This document shows positions 26,478-34,833 of a stretch of 64,000 bases of DNA, piece by piece. How positions within the stretch are numbered: position 1 is the first letter of the stretch; each line of letters starts with the position of its first letter. Source of the stretch: Actibacterium sp. 188UL27-1 (GTDB taxonomy: Bacteria > Pseudomonadota > Alphaproteobacteria > Rhodobacterales > Rhodobacteraceae); NCBI RefSeq assembly GCF_016901225.1, contig NZ_JAFEUL010000006.1:62001-126000 (forward strand), read 5' to 3'. A program made the position numbers and the translations under genes. The notes under the pieces are model-generated. The model was not told where the DNA came from and did no database searches. It saw only the letters and a list, made by a program, of their open reading frames with translations.

Positions 26478-26560
26478 GGACCACCCCCTTGAGTTTACCC
26501 AAACCCGCCCCGCGTCGTATCAAGGGTTTGATCAGCCCCCTGCCCGGCTTTACCGGCAGA

Positions 26561-27550
26561 TCAGCTTACTTTCAGGACGATCTTGCCAATGTGGTCAGAG
26601 CTTTCCATGCGGGTATGGGCCTTGGCCGCATCGGCCAATTCAAACTCGCTGTCCATGACGGGGGCAATCCGGCCATTGGCCAAGAGGGGCCAGACCTGCC
26701 GGCGCAAGGCATCCGCGATGCGGGCCTTGGCAATTTCCGATTGAGGACGCAGGGTTGATCCGGTGATGGTCAGCCGCCGCATCATCACATGGGCAAAGTT
26801 CAACTCCACCTTGGGCCCCTGCAGAAATGCGATCTGAACCAGCCGCCCATCATTGGCGAGCGCTTTCACATTCCGCGGCAGATACCCACCACCGACCATG
26901 TCCAAGATCACGTTGGCGCCGCCTTGGTCCCGGAGGATCTGGACAAAGTCTTCGTCGCGATAATTGATGGCCCTCAGCGCACCCAACGCCTCACTGGCAT
27001 CACACTTTTGCTGCGATCCGGCGGTTGCGAAAACGCGCGCGCCAAAAGCCTTGGCCAATTGAATGGCCGTCGTCCCGATCCCGCTGGACCCGCCATGGAC
27101 CAAGAACCGCTCCCCCGCCGTCAGACCACCGCGCATGAACACGTTGGACCAAACCGTGAAAAATGTCTCTGGCAGACAAGCGGCCTGTCCCAGGGATAAG
27201 GGTTTTGGCACAGGCAGGGTATGGGCCGCAAAAGTGCAGACATATTCGGCATAACCGCCCCCCGGCAGCAACGCACAGACCGGATCGCCAACAGCCCAAT
27301 CCATGACGCCTGGGCCCACAGCCGCCACATGGCCCGATGCTTCCAAGCCGGGCAAATCACTGGCATCTGGCGGCGGAGCATAAGATCCGGCCCGTTGAAG
27401 CGCATCCGGCCGGTTCACACCCGCATAGGCCACCTTGATCACGATCTGACCCACAGCCGGTTCAGGGACGGGCCGTTCGGTCACCTGCAAAACCTCTGGT
27501 CCGCCCGGCTGCGTAATTTCAACCGCTTGCATCGTCTTTGGCAGGCTCAT
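26561..27550 (-). CDS. NAD(P)H:quinone oxidoreductase, zinc-independent MDR family
   Basis: A 329-residue medium-chain dehydrogenase/reductase of the PIG3/QOR type. The substrate domain starts with MQAVEITQPGGPEVL; the Rossmann segment is VHGGSSGIGTTAIQLAKAFG; no catalytic zinc cysteine or histidine set is seen. It probably reduces quinones with NADPH. Starts about 90 bp from COQ9 on the same strand; both touch quinone metabolism, which may be coincidence. Confidence 0.88.
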   Translation of the reverse strand: MSLPKTMQAVEITQPGGPEVLQVTERPVPEPAVGQIVIKVAYAGVNRPDALQRAGSYAPPPDASDLPGLEASGHVAAVGPGVMDWAVGDPVCALLPGGGYAEYVCTFAAHTLPVPKPLSLGQAACLPETFFTVWSNVFMRGGLTAGERFLVHGGSSGIGTTAIQLAKAFGARVFATAGSQQKCDASEALGALRAINYRDEDFVQILRDQGGANVILDMVGGGYLPRNVKALANDGRLVQIAFLQGPKVELNFAHVMMRRLTITGSTLRPQSEIAKARIADALRRQVWPLLANGRIAPVMDSEFELADAAKAHTRMESSDHIGKIVLKVS

Positions 27551-27639
27551 CTGGTACTCCGGCGCTTGATTGCCGGCCTTTATGATGCCGTAGCGTTAAG
27601 GATTGCAATCCGCTATTATCGGCTAGTCTGGAGCACGCG

Positions 27640-28359
27640 TCAGGGATTAACCGGCGCGTCCTCCTGCCATGTGCCCGGCATATCGGACTGCCCTTTTTTC
27701 GAAGGCGCCTTGACCTGTGACGCCATCCAAAGCGGACCGGCAAACATCCGCTTTAGCACCGGATTGTCATTGACCTGCGCTTTCAGCTTTTCGAACTGCA
27801 TGACGTTGTCGATGCGACGATCCAGGAAATCCCAGGTGCATTGATGCGCGCTGCTGTCATCCCCCAACCAGTACAGAACAGTGGCACCATAGACACCCGA
27901 CAGCGTGCCACGCTTTGTATACCAATTGATATCGTCGGATTGATCATCCAACGCAGTCCAGATCGCATCTGCGGTCCCCCAAAGCGCCTTAGCGCCGTCA
28001 CCGGCATATTGCGGCAGCGAAAACAGCGTCGTGCCGCGGCGCACCAATTCCTTATCGTCGACCGCCTCAAGCCGCAGGCGCACGGCGCGCGCGATACGGT
28101 CTCGAAACCGCAGATCGGTCAAATCTTCATCCTGCAACTGCTGGATCATCTGGGCATCGCCCTTGGCATGGAAGGCAAGCGCCAGATCGATTGCACCGCG
28201 CGGGCAGGCCGTCCGGGCAAGAGCCGGGTCGATCTCAGTATCAGCCATCGCTGCGCGAAAGCTGGTCTCGGACCAGCCGTCAAAGGGCACATGGGCCTCC
28301 GCTGCGGCCAGCAAAGCCGCCCGAATATCGTCGATGGATCTGTTGGCGGTATCGGACAT
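27640..28359 (-). CDS. COQ9-family ubiquinone biosynthesis protein
   Basis: A 239-residue protein of the COQ9 family, a lipid-binding accessory factor for the ubiquinone hydroxylation steps, shared by mitochondria and alphaproteobacteria. Markers are ARTACPRGAIDLALAFH, a TetR-like helical fold, and DDINWYTKRGTLSGVYGATV near the conserved membrane-contact helix. I start at 28359 (MSDTANRSIDD), after a GGGAGA ribosome-binding site. Divergent from rpsU. Confidence 0.88.
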   Translation of the reverse strand: MSDTANRSIDDIRAALLAAAEAHVPFDGWSETSFRAAMADTEIDPALARTACPRGAIDLALAFHAKGDAQMIQQLQDEDLTDLRFRDRIARAVRLRLEAVDDKELVRRGTTLFSLPQYAGDGAKALWGTADAIWTALDDQSDDINWYTKRGTLSGVYGATVLYWLGDDSSAHQCTWDFLDRRIDNVMQFEKLKAQVNDNPVLKRMFAGPLWMASQVKAPSKKGQSDMPGTWQEDAPVNP

Positions 28360-28455
28360 GGATCTCTCCCGGTGATGAAAGGCGTTGCTAGACAAGCTAA
28401 CTCGCGTTTGCTATACGGCTACTTCCTGCGAATGACGCAACTTTAACCCGGAAAG

Positions 28456-28469
28456 GTGGTGACAACCAC
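28456..28469 (+). promoter_or_regulatory. Small hairpin abutting the rpsU start codon
   Basis: GTGGT (28456-28460) pairs with ACCAC (28465-28469), ending one base before the ATG. The upstream AAAGG would serve as ribosome-binding site, and the hairpin would lie between it and the start. Its effect on translation is a guess. Confidence 0.3.
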
Positions 28470-28676
28470 ATGCAGGTCAGTGTTCGTGACAACAATGTCG
28501 ATCAGGCGCTCCGCGCCCTGAAGAAAAAGCTCCAACGCGAAGGTGTGTTTCGCGAGATGAAGCTGCGGCAACATTTCGAAAAGCCGTCTGAAAAGAAGGC
28601 ACGCGAAAAAGCCGAGGCGATCCGCCGTGCGCGCAAGCTCGCACGCAAAAAGGCGCAGCGCGAAGGTATGCTCTAA
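28470..28676 (+). CDS. rpsU: 30S ribosomal protein S21
   Basis: A 68-residue, very basic ribosomal protein involved in mRNA recruitment to the 30S subunit. [20 protein letters not shown] and [20 protein letters not shown] are the family core. It is a single-gene unit with a strong terminator behind it. Confidence 0.97.
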   Translation: MQVSVRDNNVDQALRALKKKLQREGVFREMKLRQHFEKPSEKKAREKAEAIRRARKLARKKAQREGML

Positions 28677-28715
28677 ACGACATTCCGTCCGATACGCAAA
28701 CGTCTGTGACGTTCC

Positions 28716-28745
28716 AAAGGCCCGGCATAATTGCAGGGCCTTTTT
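28716..28745 (+). terminator. Terminator of rpsU
   Basis: AAAGGCCC (28716-28723) pairs with GGGCCTTT (28736-28743), followed by further T residues: a classic intrinsic terminator about 40 bp after the stop. Confidence 0.9.
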
Positions 28746-28789
28746 CTTTGTTTGGTTTCTATTTCAACGCAATTGCGCCCAACTAAGAC

Positions 28790-28805
28790 CTAACGAATTG
28801 TTAAA
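28790..28805. promoter_or_regulatory. CtrA-like site upstream of a hypothetical gene
   Basis: CTAACGAATTGTTAAA fits TTAAC-N5-GTTAAC with two outer mismatches. It lies about 85 bp before the start of the hypothetical gene at 28889. Candidate only. Confidence 0.25.
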
Positions 28806-28888
28806 CTCTTGCGGTGACACAGGATTGAATGGCTGCGCGACAAAGCGGGCTGACGTTCCGGTAACAGTGCATGTGTGAGAGCAAAGAC

Positions 28889-29527
28889 ATGGTTTATACG
28901 ACAGCGGCCCACCCCATCCCGTTTGATACGGCGACCAAAGCCCTGACATGGGCAACCACGCCTGTTTCTTATGAATTCGGCGCAGGCCCCAGTTTTGCAC
29001 ATGATACGCGGCTCGGCGGTACGCTTAATCTAACAGTGGCTGCCTTCGAACAGGATTACGATGCGCAGCTTATGTCGGGTCAGGCAGGCATCATTGCCCA
29101 GAATGACCAGGGTTGGGGCATTCAAGGCGACCGGACATACGACCGTATCGGGGCCGGACAGGCCTTGCTTCTTGAATTCGGCATGCAGGTGGATTTGATC
29201 CGGTTGACCCTGGCGACCTTCGGACCGGCTTCGCAGTCTTTCGACATTTACGTCGATGGCAGACGTGCATTGAGCCGCGAAACGCCGCCCGACGCTCCGG
29301 CTGGAATGGTCGAAATTGCTTTGTCAGATCTGTGCGGACGTCAGTTCGCCCTTGTGGGGCGCGGTGAAACCGTTGCGGATTGTGGCATCACCCTTTGCGG
29401 ATTGGCGGCAGAGGCTGTCGCGGAACATGGCCAATCGGACAGCGGGCGCGGTGTGACACATGCCCTTGGAGACTTGCTTGCCGGATGGGCCGGATGGGCG
29501 CCGCGATCCACAAGGACCATTCGGTAA
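28889..29527 (+). CDS. Hypothetical protein, about 212 residues
   Basis: I do not recognise this protein. It is acidic, rich in Gly/Ala/Asp, with no signal peptide and no membrane helix; the composition and alternating short hydrophobic stretches (LLLEFGMQVDLIRLTLATFG, SFDIYVDGRRAL) suggest a beta-rich fold. An in-frame ATG at 28871 would add six residues (MCESKD); I prefer 28889 (MVYTTAAHPIPF), which has GAGAG upstream. Monocistronic, ended by a bidirectional terminator shared with mscL. Confidence 0.65.
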   Translation: MVYTTAAHPIPFDTATKALTWATTPVSYEFGAGPSFAHDTRLGGTLNLTVAAFEQDYDAQLMSGQAGIIAQNDQGWGIQGDRTYDRIGAGQALLLEFGMQVDLIRLTLATFGPASQSFDIYVDGRRALSRETPPDAPAGMVEIALSDLCGRQFALVGRGETVADCGITLCGLAAEAVAEHGQSDSGRGVTHALGDLLAGWAGWAPRSTRTIR

Positions 29528-29539
29528 ACCAACGCGCAA

Positions 29540-29568
29540 AAAAAGCCCGGCCATGACCGGGCTTTTCA
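29540..29568. terminator. Bidirectional terminator between the hypothetical gene and mscL
   Basis: AAGCCCGG (29543-29550) and CCGGGCTT (29557-29564) form a perfect stem, with TTTTC on the plus strand side and seven A (U on the minus transcript) on the other. Confidence 0.9.
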
Positions 29569-29592
29569 GGGAGGCAATTGGTGAGACGTAGC

Positions 29593-29973
29593 CTATTGTT
29601 GTTTCAGCGCGTCCCGGATTTCGATCAGGATGTCCTTTTCGCTTGGACCGGCCTCCGATTCCGCGGCCTCTTCTTTCTTTGCGGCGGCCTCTTTCAACCG
29701 GTTCACCGCCTTGACCAGCAGAAAAACGACAAAGGCAATGATTAGGAAATTGATCACCGCGGTGATGAATTTGCCGTACATGAACTGCGCGTCGGCGACA
29801 CCAAAACTCAGCCCGCTGAAATCCAGCCCACCGACGATCAAGCCGATCAATGGTTGAATCAAATCGTCGACCAGCGATGTCACAATTGCCGTAAAAGCTG
29901 CACCGATGATGATGCCCACGGCCAGATCCATGACATTGCCCTTGGCAATGAAATCGCGAAATTCTTTAATCAT
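29593..29973 (-). CDS. mscL: Large-conductance mechanosensitive channel MscL
   Basis: A 126-residue pentameric channel releasing solutes on hypo-osmotic shock. [20 protein letters not shown] is the conserved N-terminal amphipathic helix running into the first membrane helix, and the second helix is [21 protein letters not shown] Lys/Glu-rich cytoplasmic end follows. I start at 29973, the normal N-terminus; an upstream frame extension is unlike the family. Confidence 0.97.
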   Translation of the reverse strand: MIKEFRDFIAKGNVMDLAVGIIIGAAFTAIVTSLVDDLIQPLIGLIVGGLDFSGLSFGVADAQFMYGKFITAVINFLIIAFVVFLLVKAVNRLKEAAAKKEEAAESEAGPSEKDILIEIRDALKQQ

Positions 29974-30123
29974 GATGTGTCCCCCACACGTTGTCTTTGT
30001 TTTCACGTCCACCGGTTGTTCCGGTTGCGCGCACAACTATTACCACATGGGTACACAGAAACAGCCCTTTTTGTGGTTCAGCCTTCGCGTTAGGTGGAAG
30101 TACACCGAAATGGAGACACCCCC

Positions 30124-30822
30124 ATGACAGCGCTTAGCAGTTTCCCCATCACGCAGCGATGGCCCGCCATCGATCCCACCGTGATCCAGCTTTATTCCTA
30201 TCCGACGCCAAACGGTGTGAAGGTTTCCATCGCGCTGGAGGAAATGGGCCTGGATTACGAGGCCCACAAGGTGACGCTGTCGGATGCCGATGTGAAAAGT
30301 GACGCGTTTCTATCGCTGAACCCGAACAACAAGATCCCGGCGATCATTGATCCGAACGGGCCCGATGGGCAGCCGGTTGGCATGTTCGAGTCAGGTGCGA
30401 TCCTGCTTTATCTGGCAGAGAAGACGGGCAAACTGATCGGCAGGTCGGCCATAGACAAGGCGCATGTCACCCAGTGGCTGATGTTCCAGATGGGCAGTTT
30501 GGGCCCGATGTTGGGCCAGCTTGGGTTCTTCACCAAATTCGCAGGTGGTGCATGGGAAGATAAGCGCCCCCAGCAGCGTTACATCGCAGAGGCCAAGCGA
30601 TTGCTGGCGGTTCTGGACAAGGAACTGGACGGGCGTGATTGGATCGCCGGCGCGTATTCCGTCGCGGATATCGCCATCGCCCCCTGGCTGCGGGCGCTGG
30701 ATTTCTATGGCACAAGAGAAACCGTTGGTTGGGACAACCACCCTGCCCTTGTGGCCTATCTTGAGCGGTTCCTGGAGCGCCCTGCCGTTCAAAAAGGCAT
30801 GGTGACACCGCCCCGCGACTGA
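30124..30822 (+). CDS. Glutathione S-transferase-like protein, YghU/YfcG type
   Basis: A 232-residue protein with an N-terminal thioredoxin fold (IQLYSYPTPNGVKVSIALEE, with the TPNG active loop typical of disulfide-bond oxidoreductase GSTs) and a helical C-terminal domain (YSVADIAIAPWLRAL, the conserved N-capping box). Members use glutathione for disulfide reduction rather than classic conjugation. GGAGA precedes the chosen ATG at 30124. Confidence 0.9.
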   Translation: MTALSSFPITQRWPAIDPTVIQLYSYPTPNGVKVSIALEEMGLDYEAHKVTLSDADVKSDAFLSLNPNNKIPAIIDPNGPDGQPVGMFESGAILLYLAEKTGKLIGRSAIDKAHVTQWLMFQMGSLGPMLGQLGFFTKFAGGAWEDKRPQQRYIAEAKRLLAVLDKELDGRDWIAGAYSVADIAIAPWLRALDFYGTRETVGWDNHPALVAYLERFLERPAVQKGMVTPPRD

Positions 30823-30865
30823 AACCAACCGGTGGTGCTCCCGCCCCCTTGGGCAAAGCGGCAAA

Positions 30866-30953
30866 GCCGCCGGCCCAAGGCGTTGGGGCCGGCGGCGCCC
30901 TTGCGGGCAAGGTTATTATGCCTCCGGCGGGAGTATTTTCGCCAATAAGAAAG
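30866..30953. repeat. Hairpin and candidate dispersed intergenic element
   Basis: GCCGCCGGCCC (30866-30876) pairs perfectly with GGGCCGGCGGC (30886-30896). Right after it, 30919-30938 reads ATGCCTCCGGCGGGAGTATT. I recall near-identical GCCTCCGGCGGG-ATTT sequences downstream of many genes in Rhodobacteraceae, which would make this a dispersed intergenic element. It occurs once in this window. Confidence 0.45.
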
Positions 30954-30968
30954 GAGGGCAGTTCCTGC

Positions 30969-31442
30969 CTATTCAGCCGCCTCGGCAGATCCTGCCTGGG
31001 GCAGTGCTCCGGTGAGGATGTAGGTCAGGATCTCGACCACCTGGGAGGGTGTTTCCGCCACGGCGAGGGCGGCTGCGTCGACTTCCTTGAGCGCGTGCTG
31101 GTGGTCGGCACCGTGCAGGATGATCAAGGACTTGCCCAAGGCGGCCGCATAGCCCGCATCGAAGGCCGCGTTCCATTGTTTGTATTTCTCGCCAAAGCGG
31201 ACGACCACGATATCGGCATCGGCAAGACCCTTGCGGGTGCGGATCGCATTGACCATGGCGCCCTTGTGGTCGTGCCAATATTTGTTGGGCTCTGCCCCCA
31301 ATATCGTCACGCCGCAATCATCGCTGGCCCCATGGTCTGTCACCGGACTGTGGAACGCCACATCCAGCCCTGCCGCACCGTCAATGATCTGTTCGCGCCA
31401 ATCGGTGTGGATCTCGCCGGAGAGATAGATGTTGAATGTCAT
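30969..31442 (-). CDS. YtoQ-family protein
   Basis: A 157-residue protein of the YtoQ family, related to nucleoside 2-deoxyribosyltransferase-like Rossmann folds. MTFNIYLSGEIHTDWREQI and FHSPVTDHGASDDCGVTILG are diagnostic segments. The biochemical role is not established. Convergent with the GST gene across the repeat region; 94 bp downstream of pheT's stop side on the same strand. Confidence 0.85.
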   Translation of the reverse strand: MTFNIYLSGEIHTDWREQIIDGAAGLDVAFHSPVTDHGASDDCGVTILGAEPNKYWHDHKGAMVNAIRTRKGLADADIVVVRFGEKYKQWNAAFDAGYAAALGKSLIILHGADHQHALKEVDAAALAVAETPSQVVEILTYILTGALPQAGSAEAAE

Positions 31443-31536
31443 GGCTTTTCCCTTCGATCTGGGCCTGCTCGTATGTGATCGAGCAAGCGGCGGTGTGTAG
31501 GGGTCAGTTCTGATTCAGCGAAATAAAGGGCGGGTG

Positions 31537-33945
31537 TTAGCTGCGCAAGGTGCCGCCCGTCGCCTTGGTGACCTTTTCGATGATCTTGGCACCGACCGCT
31601 TCAATATCGGTTTCGGTCAAGGTCTTGTCGCGGGGCTGCAAGCGGACGCTGATGGCCAGGGATTTCTTGCCCGCGCCCATCTGCGCCTCGGCCTTGTCGC
31701 CTGTGAATTCATCAAAAACATGGACCCCTGCGATCAGGGCCTTGTCAGCACCGGCAGCGGCATTGACCAGGGTCAGCGCCTCGATATCGTGATCGACGAC
31801 AAAGGCGAAGTCCCGTTCGACCATTTGTAGATCTGGCAGGTCCAGAACGCTGCGCGCGGCGCCTTTGGATTTCGGCTGTGGCACGGCATCGAGAAACAGG
31901 GTGAAGCCCACAGCCGGGCCTTTCACATCCATCTCGCGCAGGACCTTTGGGTGGATCTCGCCAAAGATGCCCAGGACGTTTTTGGGGCCCAGGCACAGCT
32001 TGCCGGACCGCCCGGGATGCCACCAATCCTGCACGCCGCGCAGGATCTGCATTTTCGCTGGCGCACCGATGGCGGCCAGCGTCGCCTCGGCATCGGCCTT
32101 GGCGTCATACACATCCACCGCGCGGCGGGCGCCGTGGACATCACGCGGTCCGGTTTGGCCCACCAGCAGGCCCGAGGCGAGGATATGCTGCTCATCCGGC
32201 TCGCCGCCATGGAAGGCCGCGCCAATTTCGAACAATGCAAGATCAGCAAAACCGCGGGCCTGGTTGCGCGCGGCCGCCTGCAGCAGACCAGGCAGCAGGG
32301 CGGGCCTGAGATGGCTCATCTCCGAACTGATCGGGTTTTCCAACTCGGTCGCCCGCTCCCCACCGGCGAACAAGGCCGCGGCCTTGCGGGCAATGAAGCT
32401 GTAGGTCACGCATTCATTATACCCCAGCGCCGCGATGGTCCGCCGCGCATTGGCCTGGCGCCGTTGGATCGTGGTGAGGATCGGCTTGGGCACGCCGGAG
32501 GCTGCGCGCGGCATCGGGCGGCCCTGCAACTTGGTAAGCGACGCGATGCGGGCCACTTCTTCAACCAGATCCGCCTCGCCCCGCACATCGGGCCGCCACG
32601 ACGGCACATGGGCTATGTCGCCGTCCATCCGGAACCCCAGCGCCTTCAGACTGGCGCGTTGTGTGGCCTCGGGGATCTCCATCCCGACCAGGCTTTCGAC
32701 GCGCTTGGCGTCCAGCTTGTAGGCGCGGTCCGTATCCGGCATCTGGCCAGCCACAACGATTTCAGACGCCTCACCACCACATAGATCAAGGATCATGCAG
32801 GTGGCATGTTCGATGCCAACCGGGGTCCAAGACGGGTCGATCCCGCGCTCAAACCGATAGCGGGCATCGGAATTGATCTTGAGCGCGCGGCCCGTATAGG
32901 CCGTGCGGATCGGATCGAAGTAAGCGGCCTCCAGAAAGACATTGACCGTCTCATCGGTGCAGCCCGTGGGCAGCCCCCCCATAACGCCGCCTATGGATTC
33001 GACGCCCGCCTCGTCCGAGATCAGGGTCATCCCTGCTTCAAACATGTACTCCTTTTCATCCAGGCCCGTCAGGGTCTCACCCCCCGCAGCCTTGTGGACG
33101 CGCAGATCGCCTTGCACCTTGTCGGCGTCAAAGACATGTAGGGGCCGGTTGCGGTCAAAGGTAAAGAAGTTGGTGATATCCACCAGGGTCGAGATCGGGC
33201 GCAATCCGATGGCACGCAAAATATCCTGCAGCCAATCCGGGGAGGAGCCATTTTTCACGCCGCGAATGACCCGACCATAGAAAACCGGGCATTGGTCCAA
33301 CGTATCCGCGTCAATGCTGACGCTGATGGGACAGGGGAACGTGCCCGCGACCGGGTCAGCGTCACGCGGTTTCAGCACCCCAAGGCCACGGGCCGCCAAA
33401 TCGCGGGCAATGCCGCGCACGCCCAGGGCATCGGGGCGGTTCGGGGTGATCGCAATCTCGATCACCGGATCGACCTTGGCCGGATCGTGTTGGGCCAGCC
33501 AGTCGGTGAACTTTTGGCCAACCTCGCCGGAGGGCAGTTCGATGATCCCGTCATGCTCGTCTGACAGTTCCATCTCCCGCTCCGAGCACATCATGCCGAA
33601 ACTGTCGACGCCGCGGATCTTGCCCACACCAATCGTCGTGTCGATCCCGGGCACATAGGTGCCGGGTTTGGCGATGACAACCGTGATCCCGGCCCGCGCA
33701 TTCGGCGCGCCGCAGATGATCTGCGTTACACCCGCATCCGTCTCAACCTGACATACGCGGAGCTTGTCTGCGTCCGGATGCTTTTCCGCTGTCTGCACCT
33801 TGCCGATGGTAAAGGCCGCCAACCGCTCGCCCGGATTTTCGACGCCTTCGACCTCCAGCCCCAGATCGGTCAGGGCATACAGAATGTCGTCAAGCGTGGC
33901 TTCCGTCTCCAAATGATCCTTCAGCCAGGACAAGGTGAATTTCAT
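31537..33945 (-). CDS. pheT: Phenylalanyl-tRNA synthetase beta subunit
   Basis: Beta subunit of the (alpha-beta)2 enzyme that charges tRNA-Phe; 802 residues, normal length. In order: tRNA-binding EMAP-like domain (KVQTAEKHPDADKLRVCQVE, residues 40-150), B3/B4 editing region, B5 domain, catalytic-like core, and the C-terminal FDX-ACB anticodon domain (RDFAFVVDHDIEALTLVNAA onward). Unlike the classic pheST operon, pheS lies about 890 bp upstream with two small genes on the other strand between them. Confidence 0.97.
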   Translation of the reverse strand: MKFTLSWLKDHLETEATLDDILYALTDLGLEVEGVENPGERLAAFTIGKVQTAEKHPDADKLRVCQVETDAGVTQIICGAPNARAGITVVIAKPGTYVPGIDTTIGVGKIRGVDSFGMMCSEREMELSDEHDGIIELPSGEVGQKFTDWLAQHDPAKVDPVIEIAITPNRPDALGVRGIARDLAARGLGVLKPRDADPVAGTFPCPISVSIDADTLDQCPVFYGRVIRGVKNGSSPDWLQDILRAIGLRPISTLVDITNFFTFDRNRPLHVFDADKVQGDLRVHKAAGGETLTGLDEKEYMFEAGMTLISDEAGVESIGGVMGGLPTGCTDETVNVFLEAAYFDPIRTAYTGRALKINSDARYRFERGIDPSWTPVGIEHATCMILDLCGGEASEIVVAGQMPDTDRAYKLDAKRVESLVGMEIPEATQRASLKALGFRMDGDIAHVPSWRPDVRGEADLVEEVARIASLTKLQGRPMPRAASGVPKPILTTIQRRQANARRTIAALGYNECVTYSFIARKAAALFAGGERATELENPISSEMSHLRPALLPGLLQAAARNQARGFADLALFEIGAAFHGGEPDEQHILASGLLVGQTGPRDVHGARRAVDVYDAKADAEATLAAIGAPAKMQILRGVQDWWHPGRSGKLCLGPKNVLGIFGEIHPKVLREMDVKGPAVGFTLFLDAVPQPKSKGAARSVLDLPDLQMVERDFAFVVDHDIEALTLVNAAAGADKALIAGVHVFDEFTGDKAEAQMGAGKKSLAISVRLQPRDKTLTETDIEAVGAKIIEKVTKATGGTLRS

Positions 33946-34151
33946 GGCGCGCTGGCCTCCCTCAGATTGCGCGCTGTGCTTAGCGCATCACCTGGCGGGC
34001 GGAAAGTGCTGTCAGTACCCGTGGAAGATACCAGTTTAGGCAAAATTACGGCCAAACCGCGATTTGTTGACTCGTCGCCTAATTCAGTCAGGTTGACGTT
34101 TGTCAAGGGCTTAGGGGGTGCCATCCTTGTTTTCGGCTGAATGATGCCTTA

Positions 34152-34167
34152 TTAACAAATTGGTAAC
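34152..34167. promoter_or_regulatory. CtrA-like site between pheS and pheT
   Basis: TTAACAAATTGGTAACC matches TTAAC-N5-GTTAAC with one mismatch. It lies about 45 bp before the start of the small gene at 34210. The surrounding DNA is clearly more AT-rich than the genes. Candidate only. Confidence 0.35.
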
Positions 34168-34209
34168 CAGTTCGCGACGATTCTGCATTTTCCTTTGGGA
34201 GTTCACCCC

Positions 34210-34449
34210 ATGACTTTTTTCAGCAATCTGTTCTACGGTTTCGGTCGACCGGTTGTGTTGGCCCTGGCATTGATCATTGGCCTCGGCATGATCTCGGATG
34301 ACAGTCAGTCCGGGTTGCGTGGTGCCGATGGCTTCGCCTGCCGGGGTATGACGAACAACCCTGATATCAACCGGGCTCTCTGCCGTTTAAATCCCGCACG
34401 GATCTGGAATACCCCAATTGCGGAGCTTATATCGGGCCTAGGCGGTTGA
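34210..34449 (+). CDS. Small membrane-anchored or secreted hypothetical protein
   Basis: A 79-residue product. Residues 10-27 (GFGRPVVLALALIIGLGM) form a hydrophobic helix or signal anchor, and the rest (GADGFACRGMTNNPDINRAL, then CRLNPARIW) has two cysteines 14 positions apart, likely facing the periplasm. No known family. It lies alone in the gap between pheT and pheS on the opposite strand. It may be a distant relative of the next gene, which has the same plan. Confidence 0.5.
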   Translation: MTFFSNLFYGFGRPVVLALALIIGLGMISDDSQSGLRGADGFACRGMTNNPDINRALCRLNPARIWNTPIAELISGLGG

Positions 34450-34570
34450 GGTTGTTTTTGGGCCGAAATTAGTAGTCTCAAACAATCTCGACAGTTAAAT
34501 ATTGATTGTCCCTAAAATTGCCTAAATTGCCAACTAATTGTTCTTTGTTGGGCGATTGGGGGCAATTCTC

Positions 34571-34813
34571 ATGTCATTATTCGAGGGGCCAGGATCGGGT
34601 ACGATCACGCTCTTGGCGGCCATCGTCATAGGCGTGGCCACCGTAGGTGTCTCTGTGTCTGACAGCGTGGTGTCGCAAGCCGGCCCAAAACGGATCGAGA
34701 TGAATTCGGCCACCAAGAAAACCTGTGCCAATCCCGGTCAGCGGATCGCGCAATATATTTGTTCGTTCTCCGCCAAGCCAACCTATGGGCGCAAGATCGT
34801 CATCGGCGACTAA
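34571..34813 (+). CDS. Small membrane-anchored hypothetical protein
   Basis: An 80-residue product starting MSLFEGPGSGTITLLAAIVI, with one hydrophobic N-terminal helix, a polar tail and two cysteines (TCANPGQRIAQYICS). A G-rich run nine bases upstream supports ATG 34571; an in-frame start at 34538 is possible. The plan (helix, then two spaced cysteines) repeats that of the gene at 34210, but sequence identity is low. Function unknown. Convergent with pheS, whose stop is 21 bp away. Confidence 0.5.
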   Translation: MSLFEGPGSGTITLLAAIVIGVATVGVSVSDSVVSQAGPKRIEMNSATKKTCANPGQRIAQYICSFSAKPTYGRKIVIGD

Positions 34814-34833
34814 AGGTACTGAACAGCCTGGAT

